The notes: generated by a model not told the origin, from the letters alone. A DNA stretch of 8,410 nucleotides from Nitrospirota bacterium (GCA_029865515.1 JAOUGQ010000118.1:1-8410); one strand, 5' to 3'; positions 1 through 7,467 are shown, numbered from the stretch's first letter. Numbers and translations are program-made.

Positions 1-521
1 CGGAGGAGCTTGCTGTTTCCCTCGCAGAGGCTCTTGACCACTGTGGAGTCATGGCAGTGGAATTGTTTCTTCTTGAAGACGACACTCTTCTGGTCAACGA
101 AGTCGCCCCGAGACCTCATAACAGCGGCCACTTCACGTTTGGTGCCTGCGTGACGTCTCAATTCGAACAACATCTCCGCGCCATTTGCGGGTTGCCCCTG
201 GGGGATTCCTCCCTCATGCGCCCCGTCGTGATGGTGAATCTGCTCGGGGATCTATGGCGGAACGGGCCCCCACGATGGGATCACCTCCTGGCTCATCCTC
301 AGGTCAGGCTTCATCTCTATGGAAAAACCCAAGCAGGGCCAGGACGCAAAATGGGTCATATTCTCCTCCTGACGGAGAATCCAGAGCAAGCATTCAATCA
401 GGCCGAGTGTCTCCTTCAGGGCATGATGGAAGGGGACTCTCAAGAGAAAGGTTTTCCTATAGAGCATCCGGACAAGGAGCCTTTCCAAAAACGATCCAAC
501 CCATTGGAGACTCCAGCCTGA
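1..521 (+). CDS. purK: PurK, N5-carboxyaminoimidazole ribonucleotide synthase (3' part, cut by window edge)
   Basis: This is the C-terminal end of a PurK-type ATP-grasp enzyme, which carboxylates aminoimidazole ribonucleotide using ATP and bicarbonate in cytosolic de novo purine synthesis. The frame is open from base 3, so the start lies upstream; about 172 residues are visible. The family signatures are the metal/phosphate-binding stretch NEVAPRPHNSGHFT (bases 96-137) and, later, LLGDLW followed by LHLYGKTQ and GRKMGHI, which form the typical PurK C-terminal domain. The usual YGK-x-x-x-RPGRKMGH block reads AGPGRKMGH here, so one common arginine is replaced. A tail of about 50 residues follows GHI. 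It is polar and low in conservation, as is usual. The stop is TGA at 519-521. I see no clear terminator behind it. The gene is on the same strand as the dab operon but 281 bases away, and a functional link is not implied. Identification is firm. Confidence 0.93.
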   Translation, partial: EELAVSLAEALDHCGVMAVELFLLEDDTLLVNEVAPRPHNSGHFTFGACVTSQFEQHLRAICGLPLGDSSLMRPVVMVNLLGDLWRNGPPRWDHLLAHPQVRLHLYGKTQAGPGRKMGHILLLTENPEQAFNQAECLLQGMMEGDSQEKGFPIEHPDKEPFQKRSNPLETPA

Positions 522-643
522 CTACCGCCGTTTTTCATTGAGAATTCATTATGGTGACTTCAGCTCATAACCAGCACGGGGAAAAGAAACCATATCTCTC
601 AATTTTCCGGAACGTGGATAGCAGGCTTGTCGACACGATCGCC

Positions 644-672
644 TTGACAGGATAAAATGGCCGACAAATTAA
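644..672 (+). promoter_or_regulatory. Candidate sigma-70-type promoter for the dab operon
   Basis: TTGACA at 644-649 matches the -35 consensus exactly. At 17 bases' spacing the hexamer AATTAA (667-672) is only a weak -10 match. An alternative pairing is TTGTCG at 627-632 with TAAAAT at 653-658, but the 20-base spacing is poor. If the first reading is right, the transcript would begin near 680 and leave a leader of about 120 bases before dabB. This rests on sequence inspection only. Confidence 0.25.
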
Positions 673-790
673 CACAGGTCATGGCATTCAACCGGTCGAA
701 ACTGAACGGGCCGACAGCGTTATCCTTACCGTTCTTTCCTCAATATTATTTTCCCATGAACATCCCCTTCCATCGCCGACGCCATTTCCT

Positions 791-794
791 GGAG
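791..794 (+). promoter_or_regulatory. Ribosome binding site of dabB
   Basis: GGAG lies 8 bases before the ATG at 803. A second ATG follows directly at 806, but its spacing of 11 is less favourable, so 803 is preferred. Confidence 0.6.
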
Positions 795-802
795 ACCCAC
801 TC

Positions 803-2515
803 ATGATGATCTTCTTGGCGGTTCTCGTTCCCCTCTTGCCCCTGGCCTCGGGCCTCATCATCGGCCTCTTCGGAAACTATTTGGGAAACAGGAGTCACCA
901 AGTGGGCGTCCCCGCTCTGGTGACGGCCTGTCTCAGTTCCCTGTGGCTACTCTATGCGGTGAGTACCGCAGGACCGATTCACATCGTCTTGCAGCCTTCC
1001 TCCGGGGGACCACATAACTGGTTGGCCTTCAGCCTGTATATCGATCGGCTGAGTGCGGTCATGATGGTGCTCATTACCGGAGTCAGCACCATCATCCATC
1101 TCTATTCCATCAATTATCTGCAAGGCGAACGAGGCTATGCGCGGTTTTATGCACTCCTAGGCCTGATGACGTTTGTCATTCTCTCGTTGGTTTCCAGTGC
1201 CAATCTATTCATGCTCTTTGTGTTTTGGCAATTATTAAGTTGGATGTTGTATCTCCTGCTCGCCTACAACTTTGGGCATCCGCCTGCCGTCCGTTTCGCC
1301 TTTAAAACCTTGATCGTGCATCGAGTGGGAGACGTGGCGTTTTTGGCCGGTATTCTTCTGAGCTACTCTCTTTTCGGAACTCTGGAATTTTCCCAACTTT
1401 TCGCCCGCGCGGCAGAGGCCGAGATCTTGCTTCCTCTTTGGCCCGGCGGCCGACCCATGATCAGCGCCGTCACGGTCATTACCCTCTGTATTTTTGTCGG
1501 AGCAATGGCCAAATCCGCTCAATTCCCTTTGCATGTCTGGCTGCCGGATACCATGGACACTCCCACTCCCGTCTCCGCGCTCATGCATGCCGGCATCGTG
1601 AATGCAGGAGGATTTTTGCTGAACCGCCTGGCGCCGTTATATGGATTGTCTCCCACCACCTTGCATGTGGTGTTCGCCATCGGTGCACTCACAGTGGTTC
1701 TCGGAGCCGGGATGATGCTGATTCAAAACGACATCAAAAAAACGTTGGGATTTTCCACCATGGCCCAAATGGGCTATATGGTGATGGAATGCGGATTAGG
1801 AGCCTTTGCGCTTGCCATCTTCCACCTCATTGCCCATGGCGTGTTTAAAGCCACCTTATTTTTAAATGCCGGGCATGTCATTCAGGCATCACGACACGAA
1901 CCCAAGCGACCTGTGGCTGATCACATCGAAGAAGCCGTGTCCTTTTCCCGCACCACATGGATCACCGGAGTCAGCGTGACCTTGCTGCTGCCATTGATCA
2001 TCCTGTTACTCGCCCATGGCCTGTTGGCCATTCCCTTACAGGACGCACAAGCCGCAGTTATTTTTTTATTTTTTGCCTGGGTGACCGCTTCCCAAGCCAT
2101 GTTCAGCCTGTATCGTCTCAACGCCCCCTCCTGGAAAGTATCAGGATTAATGTTGCTGGCGTTATTGCTGGTCATCTTCATCTATTTATGGGTCGCGGAG
2201 ACATTCACCTACTTTTTGTATCCCGAACCCGGGGTCGCCCATGAATACTTCCAAGTCGCGGCGCTTCCCGGGCAATTGTTTGATGGATTGGTATTGGTCA
2301 TCGCCGGGATGATCGTGCTGGGTTGGGGTTATCTGTATACGAATATCCGCGGGCAACGGAGTCTTTTCCCGGAGTGGGTGGCCTCCCTCAGACCTCAATT
2401 CTATGTCTTGTTCATGAACCGGCTCTATGCGGACCAGTTTTACAGTTGGGCAGGGAAAGGCATCATTCGCTTCGCACAACGTCTTGACCATAGTCTGGGA
2501 GGATGGAGGCTGTAA
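803..2515 (+). CDS. dabB: DabB, NuoL-like membrane subunit of the DAB inorganic-carbon uptake complex
   Basis: This 570-residue polytopic membrane protein belongs to the proton-conducting NuoL/MrpA antiporter family (Proton_antipo_M). Next to dabA its expected role is to couple inward ion flow to CO2 hydration by DabA at the cytoplasmic face. About 14-15 membrane segments are visible. NuoL landmarks align well: RVGDV (174-178), AKSAQFPLHVWLPD (236-249, with K237 as the channel lysine), TPVSALMHAG (255-264), IKKTLGFSTMAQMGY (311-325) and FHLIAHGVFKATLFL (340-354, with H341, H345 and K349). The NuoL TM5 glutamate is replaced by Q143 in FWQLLSW, which is notable because that residue is central to proton transfer in complex I. 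I also see no counterpart of the NuoL TM12 FFSKDEI lysine. The length is close to that of other DabB proteins and shorter than NuoL. The start at 803 is supported by GGAG. The stop overlaps the next gene's ATG. A complex I NuoL role is unlikely because no nuo genes are nearby and the partner gene is dabA. Confidence 0.88.
   Translation: MMIFLAVLVPLLPLASGLIIGLFGNYLGNRSHQVGVPALVTACLSSLWLLYAVSTAGPIHIVLQPSSGGPHNWLAFSLYIDRLSAVMMVLITGVSTIIHLYSINYLQGERGYARFYALLGLMTFVILSLVSSANLFMLFVFWQLLSWMLYLLLAYNFGHPPAVRFAFKTLIVHRVGDVAFLAGILLSYSLFGTLEFSQLFARAAEAEILLPLWPGGRPMISAVTVITLCIFVGAMAKSAQFPLHVWLPDTMDTPTPVSALMHAGIVNAGGFLLNRLAPLYGLSPTTLHVVFAIGALTVVLGAGMMLIQNDIKKTLGFSTMAQMGYMVMECGLGAFALAIFHLIAHGVFKATLFLNAGHVIQASRHEPKRPVADHIEEAVSFSRTTWITGVSVTLLLPLIILLLAHGLLAIPLQDAQAAVIFLFFAWVTASQAMFSLYRLNAPSWKVSGLMLLALLLVIFIYLWVAETFTYFLYPEPGVAHEYFQVAALPGQLFDGLVLVIAGMIVLGWGYLYTNIRGQRSLFPEWVASLRPQFYVLFMNRLYADQFYSWAGKGIIRFAQRLDHSLGGWRL
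2505..2509 (+). promoter_or_regulatory. Ribosome binding site deciding the start of the NuoM-like gene
   Basis: GGAGG sits 5 bases before the ATG at 2515. The earlier in-frame ATG at 2503 has GGGAGG directly abutting it with no spacer, which ribosomes use poorly. This favours 2515 as the start and gives a TAATG stop-start overlap with dabB, typical of translational coupling. Confidence 0.65.
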
Positions 2516-3840
2516 TGGAATGGTGGTCAGGGCACATTGTTGCGCCAGCCCTGCCTTTGCTGGGGGCCGCTCTTGGGATCGCCCTGTTGTGGGCAAAACC
2601 GCAGTGGTTCAAAATCTGGGCGCTGGTCGTTTTCGCTCTCACCGGGTTGGTCGTGACCGTCCCATCCTGGATGGCGGAATCCCCCTTGACCATTTCGTAC
2701 TTCTTGAGGCACCTGATTCTTGCGGCAGGATTTTTAACCATTCTCGGTCACCACCCCGACAAGGACACATCGATCTCGCTGTGTTTGACCCTTCTGTTTG
2801 CGGGATTGGGATTGGGCGTTCTGGCAGGTCAGGACCGGGAAAGTTCAATATTTTTATGCGGAATTTTCGGATTGCTAATCCTGGCTTTCATGCGGTACCG
2901 GCGACAGGAATGGGAAATCCCCTGGAAAGCCATCAGTCTGTTGACAGTCGGCCTCTTTTCTCTCCTGGTTTCCCTGACAGTTTCCGAGCCCGTCCGGATC
3001 ATAATGCTCATTATTCCGTTGGCCATGGTATGGCCGCTCCTCCCGGTACAAGGGGTGTTTGTAGCCTCTGTTAGCTGTTTACCCGGCACCCTTCCACCCT
3101 TTTTCGCGGTCTTGTTGCCGAGTCTCGGATTCCACGGCATCATCAACCTTCTCCCCGTCATCCCGGAAGGCGTTTTCTATCTTCTTTGGATGATCGCCAT
3201 CGCCAGCGCGCTATACGGGTCGTTACTGGCCTTGAGTCAGGATTCGATGGACCTCCTGCTGGCGTATGCCCATATGGCCCTTGGTTCCATTATATGGTGG
3301 TATGTGTCGGTCACACACTCGATTGAACCAGGAGCGGTGGTCTATTTGGGTGGACTGACCCTGGTGATCTGCGGACTCCTTGTGGCGAGTCAGCACCTAC
3401 GGGCGCGCTTCGGCCATCTGGACTTGACGATCTCTCACGGGTTAGCCCACATCATGCCCTGGTTTTCTATGCTCTTCCTGCTGTTCATCACGGCCGCCGT
3501 GGGACTTCCCATCTTTACCCTTTTTTCAGCTTTCATGGAAATGATGTTGGGCCTCTCTTCCACCGGGGCAGGAACCCTGATAATCATTCTTCTGACGTGG
3601 TTGATGGCTTCCTGGTATTTCCCCCGGCTCATGCAACAAGTCTTATTCGGCCGGCTGTCTCCTTCATTTAAGGCCAGCCACGATCTTCATCTTGATGAAA
3701 GGGTTTCTCTCATCCTCTTGTTGATTCTTCTGGTGATGATTGGAAGCGCTCCCTCTCATTGGTTCTTGGCGGCCGATACGGCAGTATCAACCGCGCAATC
3801 ATCTTTTGGGATTTTACAGGATACACTATGGAAACGGTAA
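2515..3840 (+). CDS. Degenerate NuoM/MrpD-like membrane protein of the dab operon
   Basis: This is a very hydrophobic protein of 441 residues (445 if the ATG at 2503 is used) with about 14 predicted membrane segments and no soluble domain. The C-terminal half recalls NuoM/NuoL: YGSLLALSQDSMDLLLAYA (234-252) matches the block around the NuoM TM8 lysine, and MPWFSMLFLLFITAAVGLP (314-332) and ASWYFPRLMQQVLFG (365-379) match the NuoM C-terminal half. The residues expected to carry protons look lost. The TM7 lysine position reads W173 (MVWPLLPV), the TM8 lysine position reads D246, and the TM5 segment at 111-126 has no acidic residue. I infer a remnant antiporter fold that serves as a structural or docking subunit beside DabB, lacking its own full ion path. 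Its position between dabB and dabA, with overlaps at both ends, ties it to the DAB complex. The best-studied DAB systems are described with only DabA and DabB, so this would be an additional subunit. The family assignment is by eye and the function is inferred. Confidence 0.7.
   Translation: MEWWSGHIVAPALPLLGAALGIALLWAKPQWFKIWALVVFALTGLVVTVPSWMAESPLTISYFLRHLILAAGFLTILGHHPDKDTSISLCLTLLFAGLGLGVLAGQDRESSIFLCGIFGLLILAFMRYRRQEWEIPWKAISLLTVGLFSLLVSLTVSEPVRIIMLIIPLAMVWPLLPVQGVFVASVSCLPGTLPPFFAVLLPSLGFHGIINLLPVIPEGVFYLLWMIAIASALYGSLLALSQDSMDLLLAYAHMALGSIIWWYVSVTHSIEPGAVVYLGGLTLVICGLLVASQHLRARFGHLDLTISHGLAHIMPWFSMLFLLFITAAVGLPIFTLFSAFMEMMLGLSSTGAGTLIIILLTWLMASWYFPRLMQQVLFGRLSPSFKASHDLHLDERVSLILLLILLVMIGSAPSHWFLAADTAVSTAQSSFGILQDTLWKR
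3818..3821 (+). promoter_or_regulatory. Ribosome binding site deciding the dabA start
   Basis: AGGA is 6 bases before the ATG at 3828, inside the last codons of the preceding gene. This favours 3828 over the in-frame ATG at 3759, which would overlap the upstream gene by 82 bases and add 23 residues unlike the DabA N-terminus. Confidence 0.55.
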
Positions 3841-6800
3841 CGACTTCCCGGTATAGCGAAGCTCAGCGCATGGAAATGCGCTCGCTGGTCAATCTCGCCG
3901 GCGAGGTGATTGCTTATTATTGGCCCATGCGGACTTTTATTCACCACAACCTTCTCCATGGTTTGGAATATCTGTCATTCGAGGAAGCGGTCCAGCAGGG
4001 CCAGCGGTTCCTGGGTGGACGTCCCTACCTTCCCAATGAAGTGTTTAGGGACTATTTCCGAAGCGGTCGAATTCGACTCGAGGAGGTGGATCACGCCCTG
4101 CAGCCGTTCACGCAGGACAAAACGGTCTCAGTAGGAAATACACGTATCACTCATCTTGAGGTTCTCAGAGCCCATCTGCTTCAGGGCCTCACCTCTCCCA
4201 ACAACATGTCTCAGCCATGGGCATGGAATCACTCTTCCGAACATGCCGCCCTGGCTGTTCTCACAGACCGATTGCGAACGATATGCCGTTCATCCGATTA
4301 TGATGCACAAGTGCAGGCGGCTGCCGAAGCCGATAGTCAGGCCCTCGGTCATGACATGACCCTAAGCGCGTGGTGTGATCGTGTGTTAGGAACCCGGATC
4401 GTCGAGCAGATCAATGAAGAACTCATCAAATGGTGCGGGGCATTTGTTGATGAAGATCATGCCGCATGGACCATGCCCGGTCGCGAACGCTCCCTTTACA
4501 ATGTCTGGAAACAACTGGCCCGGCACGATTCCAGTGGTGCCTTTCTAGGCATCCACGCCTGGAAACACAAGAGCCAGACCTTGCCGGAGCGGCCGGAAGA
4601 CTGCCTCCTCATGTACTTGGAAATCCTTGGCATCCCGAAAGCCTTATGGGTGGATTATCTCTCACTTCATCTGGGCACCATGCCGGGATGGACCGGATTT
4701 ATCAAATGGCGCGCGGAAGAGACAGGCTATGAGTGGCAGGACATGTACCCCGTGAGCCTGGTGAAATATCTCGCCATCCGGCTGTTTTATGAGGGAGAGT
4801 TAGTCAGAGAGGCCTGCCGGGCAGAGTTGAATCTCACTGGAGAGTATCCGGCTCTGGTGGCTTTCATGCGGGACCATCCACACATATACGATCTTCGACA
4901 GGTCCGCGTAAACGGCGGTCTCACTCCGAAGTTTAGGCGGCAAGTCGATCGTCTGCGTTACGGAAGCCCACGAGACCGAGAGGCAGGGTGGCGCATGCTC
5001 GCCGATTGCTACCGCACCCACCTCGTCGGTGAAGAGGAACCTAAAAAATGGCAAGCGCAGGCCTGGCGTCTCCTGAGGTTGGCTGACATCCTTCAGATTC
5101 CTCCACAGGCCATGATTGAAAGCGCCCCGGGTGAACTACACGTGCTTTTAAGCTGGCTCGACGCATTTCCGGAAACACAGCATGGTCCGGTGTGGTTGCA
5201 AGCCTTTGAGGCAGGGTATCGAAAAACCCTATTGGAAATACTCAAGCCCAACGTCCTGAAAGCGTTCCGGGCCACAGATCCCGGACAAAGCCCGATTCCC
5301 GAGGTTCGTCCTCTGACACAAGCAATTTTTTGTATCGATGTCCGCTCTGAAGGATTTCGACGTCATTTGGAAGAAATCGGCGGCTATGAAACGTTGGGTT
5401 TTGCCGGATTTTTTGCCATCCCGTTCCGCTTTCGCCCGTTCGGCAGCCACCATGAAACCGATCAATGTCCGGTTCTACTCAAACCGAAACATATCGTGCG
5501 TGAAGTTCCCCGTGCCTATCAAAGCCTGGAAGCCGAAAAACATCTGGCTGGGAAACGCTTTCTTCAGACCGGCCATCAATTGCTGTATGACCTCAAAGAA
5601 AATGTGATCGCCCCCTATGTCATGGTTGAAGCGATGGGATGGTTTTATGCCTTTCCGTTTATTCTGAAAACGACTCTGGGTACCTGGTATTGGGAATGCG
5701 CCTCCTGGCTTCGGCGGGCGTTTACTCCCCCTCTCGCCACAACCCTTACCGTGAATAAAGTGACGCAGGAAGAGGCCTTGGAAATGTTAGCAGTGGAACA
5801 ACGCCCCACCATCCGCCGCGCCTTGCGGGAGCAGCTTGGCCTGTATGGCAGCCACGTTTCCCAGGAACTCATTGAGACATTACGCGGGTATGCGTTGGAG
5901 GAGAATCATTCCCCCAGGTCTCTTCCCCATCACATTCGTCAGCTTCTGAAGCTGTCTCCCACCCAGGAAACCGCCTTCATCGAGACGCTCCGTCACGATT
6001 ATGGCATCAATTCGCGCGGAGCCTCAGGTCATTTGCATCGAATCACCCGAACAGGATTCACGTTGACCGAGCAAGTGAATTTTGTGGCCACCAATCTTCT
6101 CCTCATGGGTCTGACCAAAAACTTTGCCCGGTTGGTGTTGCTTTGCGGACACGGAAGCACCTCAGAAAACAATCCATTTGAATCGGCACTCGATTGCGGA
6201 GCCTGCGGAGGCAATCATGGAATGCCCAACGCCCGCACGTTTGCAACCATGGCCAATAAGCCTGATGTCAGAGAACTGCTCAGCCAGCATGGGATCTCGA
6301 TTCCACCTAACACCTATTTCCTGGCAGGTCAGGTTGATACCACGACGGATGCCACCCAACTTTTTGATCTGGAGGATGTGCCTTCGACCCATCGCCGGCA
6401 ATTATCACAGTTGATGAATGACCTCGAGGAAGCCGGTCGGCAGAATAGCCTGGAACGATGTGGCCAGTTTCCGGATATCCAGGGACCTCTGACAGCGGAA
6501 AAGGCCGCGCGTGAAGCCAAAAAACGAAGTCTTGACTGGTCCCAGGTTCGGCCGGAATGGGGGCTGTCGCGAAACGCCGCATTTATTATCGGGCGCCGCA
6601 ATCTGACCAAGGACCTCAATCTGGAAGGACGGACCTTTTTGCACTCGTATGATTATCAAATTGATCCTACCGGCAAATATCTGCAGATCATCCTGACCGC
6701 ACCGGGAGTGGTCGTCCAATGGATCAGCATGGAGCATTACCTGTCCACAGTAGATCCCGATGTCTATGGAAGCGGCAGTAAAATGTACCATAACGTGACG

Positions 6801-7085
6801 GGACGGATTGGAGTCATGTTCGGCACGCAAAGTGATTTGCGGGTCGGACTTCCCTGGCAGACGGTTATGGATGGGGAGCGGCCTTATCATGAAGCCATGC
6901 GCCCTCTCTACATCGTCGAAGCCCCACGCGACCGGATCAGCCTGCTCATTCAAAAGAACCACATCCTCAGACGATTTTTCGATGGCCGTTGGGTCCATCT
7001 TGTAGCTCTGGAGCCTGAGGAAGGCGCCTTTTACCACTATGTCCCCAACCAAGGTTGGAGCGCCGTTTCACCATCGCCCCTGTGA
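3828..7085 (+). CDS. dabA: DabA (DUF2309), long-form zinc-dependent CO2-hydrating subunit
   Basis: DabA is the large cytoplasmic-face subunit of the DAB inorganic-carbon accumulation complex and carries a beta-carbonic-anhydrase-like zinc centre. The zinc ligands are all recognisable: C502 and D504 in FCIDVRSE, H775 in CGHGS, and C790 in DCGACGG. The 15-residue spacing from histidine to the last cysteine equals that of the characterised Halothiobacillus protein (H524 to C539, from memory). Other family blocks are the N-terminal FIHHNLLHGLE (37-47), QCPVLLKP after the first zinc motif, and near the C-terminus VQWISMEHYLSTVDPDVYGSGS, NVTGRIGVMFG and SDLRVGLPWQTV. With the start at 3828 it has 1085 residues, longer than the roughly 800-residue proteins first studied. 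The extra length lies before the first zinc motif (about 150) and between C502 and H775 (about 100). The protein has no obvious membrane anchor and would rely on DabB. It overlaps the preceding gene by 13 bases. Identification is very firm. Confidence 0.95.
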   Translation: METVTTSRYSEAQRMEMRSLVNLAGEVIAYYWPMRTFIHHNLLHGLEYLSFEEAVQQGQRFLGGRPYLPNEVFRDYFRSGRIRLEEVDHALQPFTQDKTVSVGNTRITHLEVLRAHLLQGLTSPNNMSQPWAWNHSSEHAALAVLTDRLRTICRSSDYDAQVQAAAEADSQALGHDMTLSAWCDRVLGTRIVEQINEELIKWCGAFVDEDHAAWTMPGRERSLYNVWKQLARHDSSGAFLGIHAWKHKSQTLPERPEDCLLMYLEILGIPKALWVDYLSLHLGTMPGWTGFIKWRAEETGYEWQDMYPVSLVKYLAIRLFYEGELVREACRAELNLTGEYPALVAFMRDHPHIYDLRQVRVNGGLTPKFRRQVDRLRYGSPRDREAGWRMLADCYRTHLVGEEEPKKWQAQAWRLLRLADILQIPPQAMIESAPGELHVLLSWLDAFPETQHGPVWLQAFEAGYRKTLLEILKPNVLKAFRATDPGQSPIPEVRPLTQAIFCIDVRSEGFRRHLEEIGGYETLGFAGFFAIPFRFRPFGSHHETDQCPVLLKPKHIVREVPRAYQSLEAEKHLAGKRFLQTGHQLLYDLKENVIAPYVMVEAMGWFYAFPFILKTTLGTWYWECASWLRRAFTPPLATTLTVNKVTQEEALEMLAVEQRPTIRRALREQLGLYGSHVSQELIETLRGYALEENHSPRSLPHHIRQLLKLSPTQETAFIETLRHDYGINSRGASGHLHRITRTGFTLTEQVNFVATNLLLMGLTKNFARLVLLCGHGSTSENNPFESALDCGACGGNHGMPNARTFATMANKPDVRELLSQHGISIPPNTYFLAGQVDTTTDATQLFDLEDVPSTHRRQLSQLMNDLEEAGRQNSLERCGQFPDIQGPLTAEKAAREAKKRSLDWSQVRPEWGLSRNAAFIIGRRNLTKDLNLEGRTFLHSYDYQIDPTGKYLQIILTAPGVVVQWISMEHYLSTVDPDVYGSGSKMYHNVTGRIGVMFGTQSDLRVGLPWQTVMDGERPYHEAMRPLYIVEAPRDRISLLIQKNHILRRFFDGRWVHLVALEPEEGAFYHYVPNQGWSAVSPSPL

Positions 7086-7115
7086 ACATTTATTACAAAC
7101 AGATTGACCTGAAAG

Positions 7116-7121
7116 AAGGAG
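7116..7121 (+). promoter_or_regulatory. Ribosome binding site of the P-II-like gene
   Basis: AAGGAG lies 10 bases before the ATG at 7132. It is the strongest Shine-Dalgarno match in the operon, which may allow higher expression of the small protein than of the membrane subunits. An in-frame ATG at 7156, which aligns with the usual P-II start MK-x-I, lacks such a site. Confidence 0.65.
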
Positions 7122-7131
7122 TACACCACCC

Positions 7132-7467
7132 ATGAGTAGTTTAATTCTTCACCCGATGAAGGAAATTAAAATCATTATCGAGGGAGAACATTTGAAATTC
7201 GTCAGTGACTTGTTAGACAAAGTGAAAGCGACCGGGTACACCGTCATCAGCAACATTTCCGGAAAGGGCCACCATGGGTTTCATGAAGGGCATCTCATGT
7301 TCAACGATACCAGCAGCCAGGTCATGGTCTTCACTGTGGTACCAGAGGAAAAGGTCGAACCGATCCTTGCCGGGCTGAGCCCCCTCTTCAATCGACACTC
7401 CGGTTCCATGTTTGTCTCCGATGTTGCCGTGAGTCGCCGCGAGCGATTTACTGCAGGGGAACATTGA
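7132..7467 (+). CDS. P-II-like signalling protein linked to the DAB operon
   Basis: This 111-residue protein has the P-II (GlnB/GlnK) ferredoxin-like fold pattern: MKEIKIIIEGEHL (9-21) matches the first strand and helix, TGYTVISNISGKG (34-46) leads into the T-loop, MVFTVVPEEKVEPIL (65-79) forms the next strand and helix, and GSMFVSDVAVSRRERF (91-106) is the C-terminal strand region. An extra eight residues precede the usual start. The classical uridylylation tyrosine and the YRGAEY motif are absent. The T-loop instead holds four histidines (H47, H48, H51, H54). The nucleotide-binding B-loop TGxxGDGKI is also missing and shortened to NRHSGSM. It is therefore a divergent P-II relative, comparable in context to the carboxysome-associated CPII and SbtB proteins that respond to carbon status and adenine nucleotides. 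I infer that it regulates the DAB complex by direct binding, probably as a trimer. It ends the operon, 46 bases after dabA. The fold is likely; the ligand is unknown. Confidence 0.8.
   Translation: MSSLILHPMKEIKIIIEGEHLKFVSDLLDKVKATGYTVISNISGKGHHGFHEGHLMFNDTSSQVMVFTVVPEEKVEPILAGLSPLFNRHSGSMFVSDVAVSRRERFTAGEH

Larger units (their letters stand above)
522..802 (+). other. Leader region between purK and dabB
   Basis: This 281-base stretch has no established gene. It contains a perfect TTGACA at 644-649 (see the promoter entry). It also holds two back-to-back short ORFs: 551-655 (34 codons plus stop) and 657-806 (49 codons plus stop). The stop of the second, TGA at 804-806, overlaps the dabB ATG at 803. 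Neither resembles a family I know. No convincing intrinsic terminator for purK is visible, so read-through from purK into the operon cannot be excluded. Confidence 0.6.

Noticed and set aside
501..540. TGGAGACTCCA followed by a T5 run as a purK terminator
   Set aside because: The palindrome leaves a one-base loop and lies within the coding end, and the T-run is too far from the stem (about 15 bases) to form an intrinsic terminator.
2427..3074. Plus-strand open frame of 215 codons spanning the dabB / NuoM-like junction
   Set aside because: The translation is low-complexity and Arg/Gly/Ser/Pro-rich with no family resemblance. It overlaps two genes whose membrane-protein frames are convincing.
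3759..3827. Upstream in-frame start for dabA adding 23 residues
   Set aside because: It would overlap the previous gene by 82 bases and the added residues do not fit the DabA N-terminus. The ATG at 3828 has a well-spaced AGGA.
803..3840. Reading the two antiporter-like genes as part of a complex I (nuo) or Mrp operon
   Set aside because: No other nuo or mrp subunit is in the window, the second gene lacks channel residues, and dabA directly follows with an overlap.
6405..7052. Minus-strand open frame of 215 codons opposite the 3' part of dabA
   Set aside because: It lies wholly antisense to strongly conserved DabA blocks, has no recognisable domain and no clear ribosome binding site. It is a shadow of dabA codon use.
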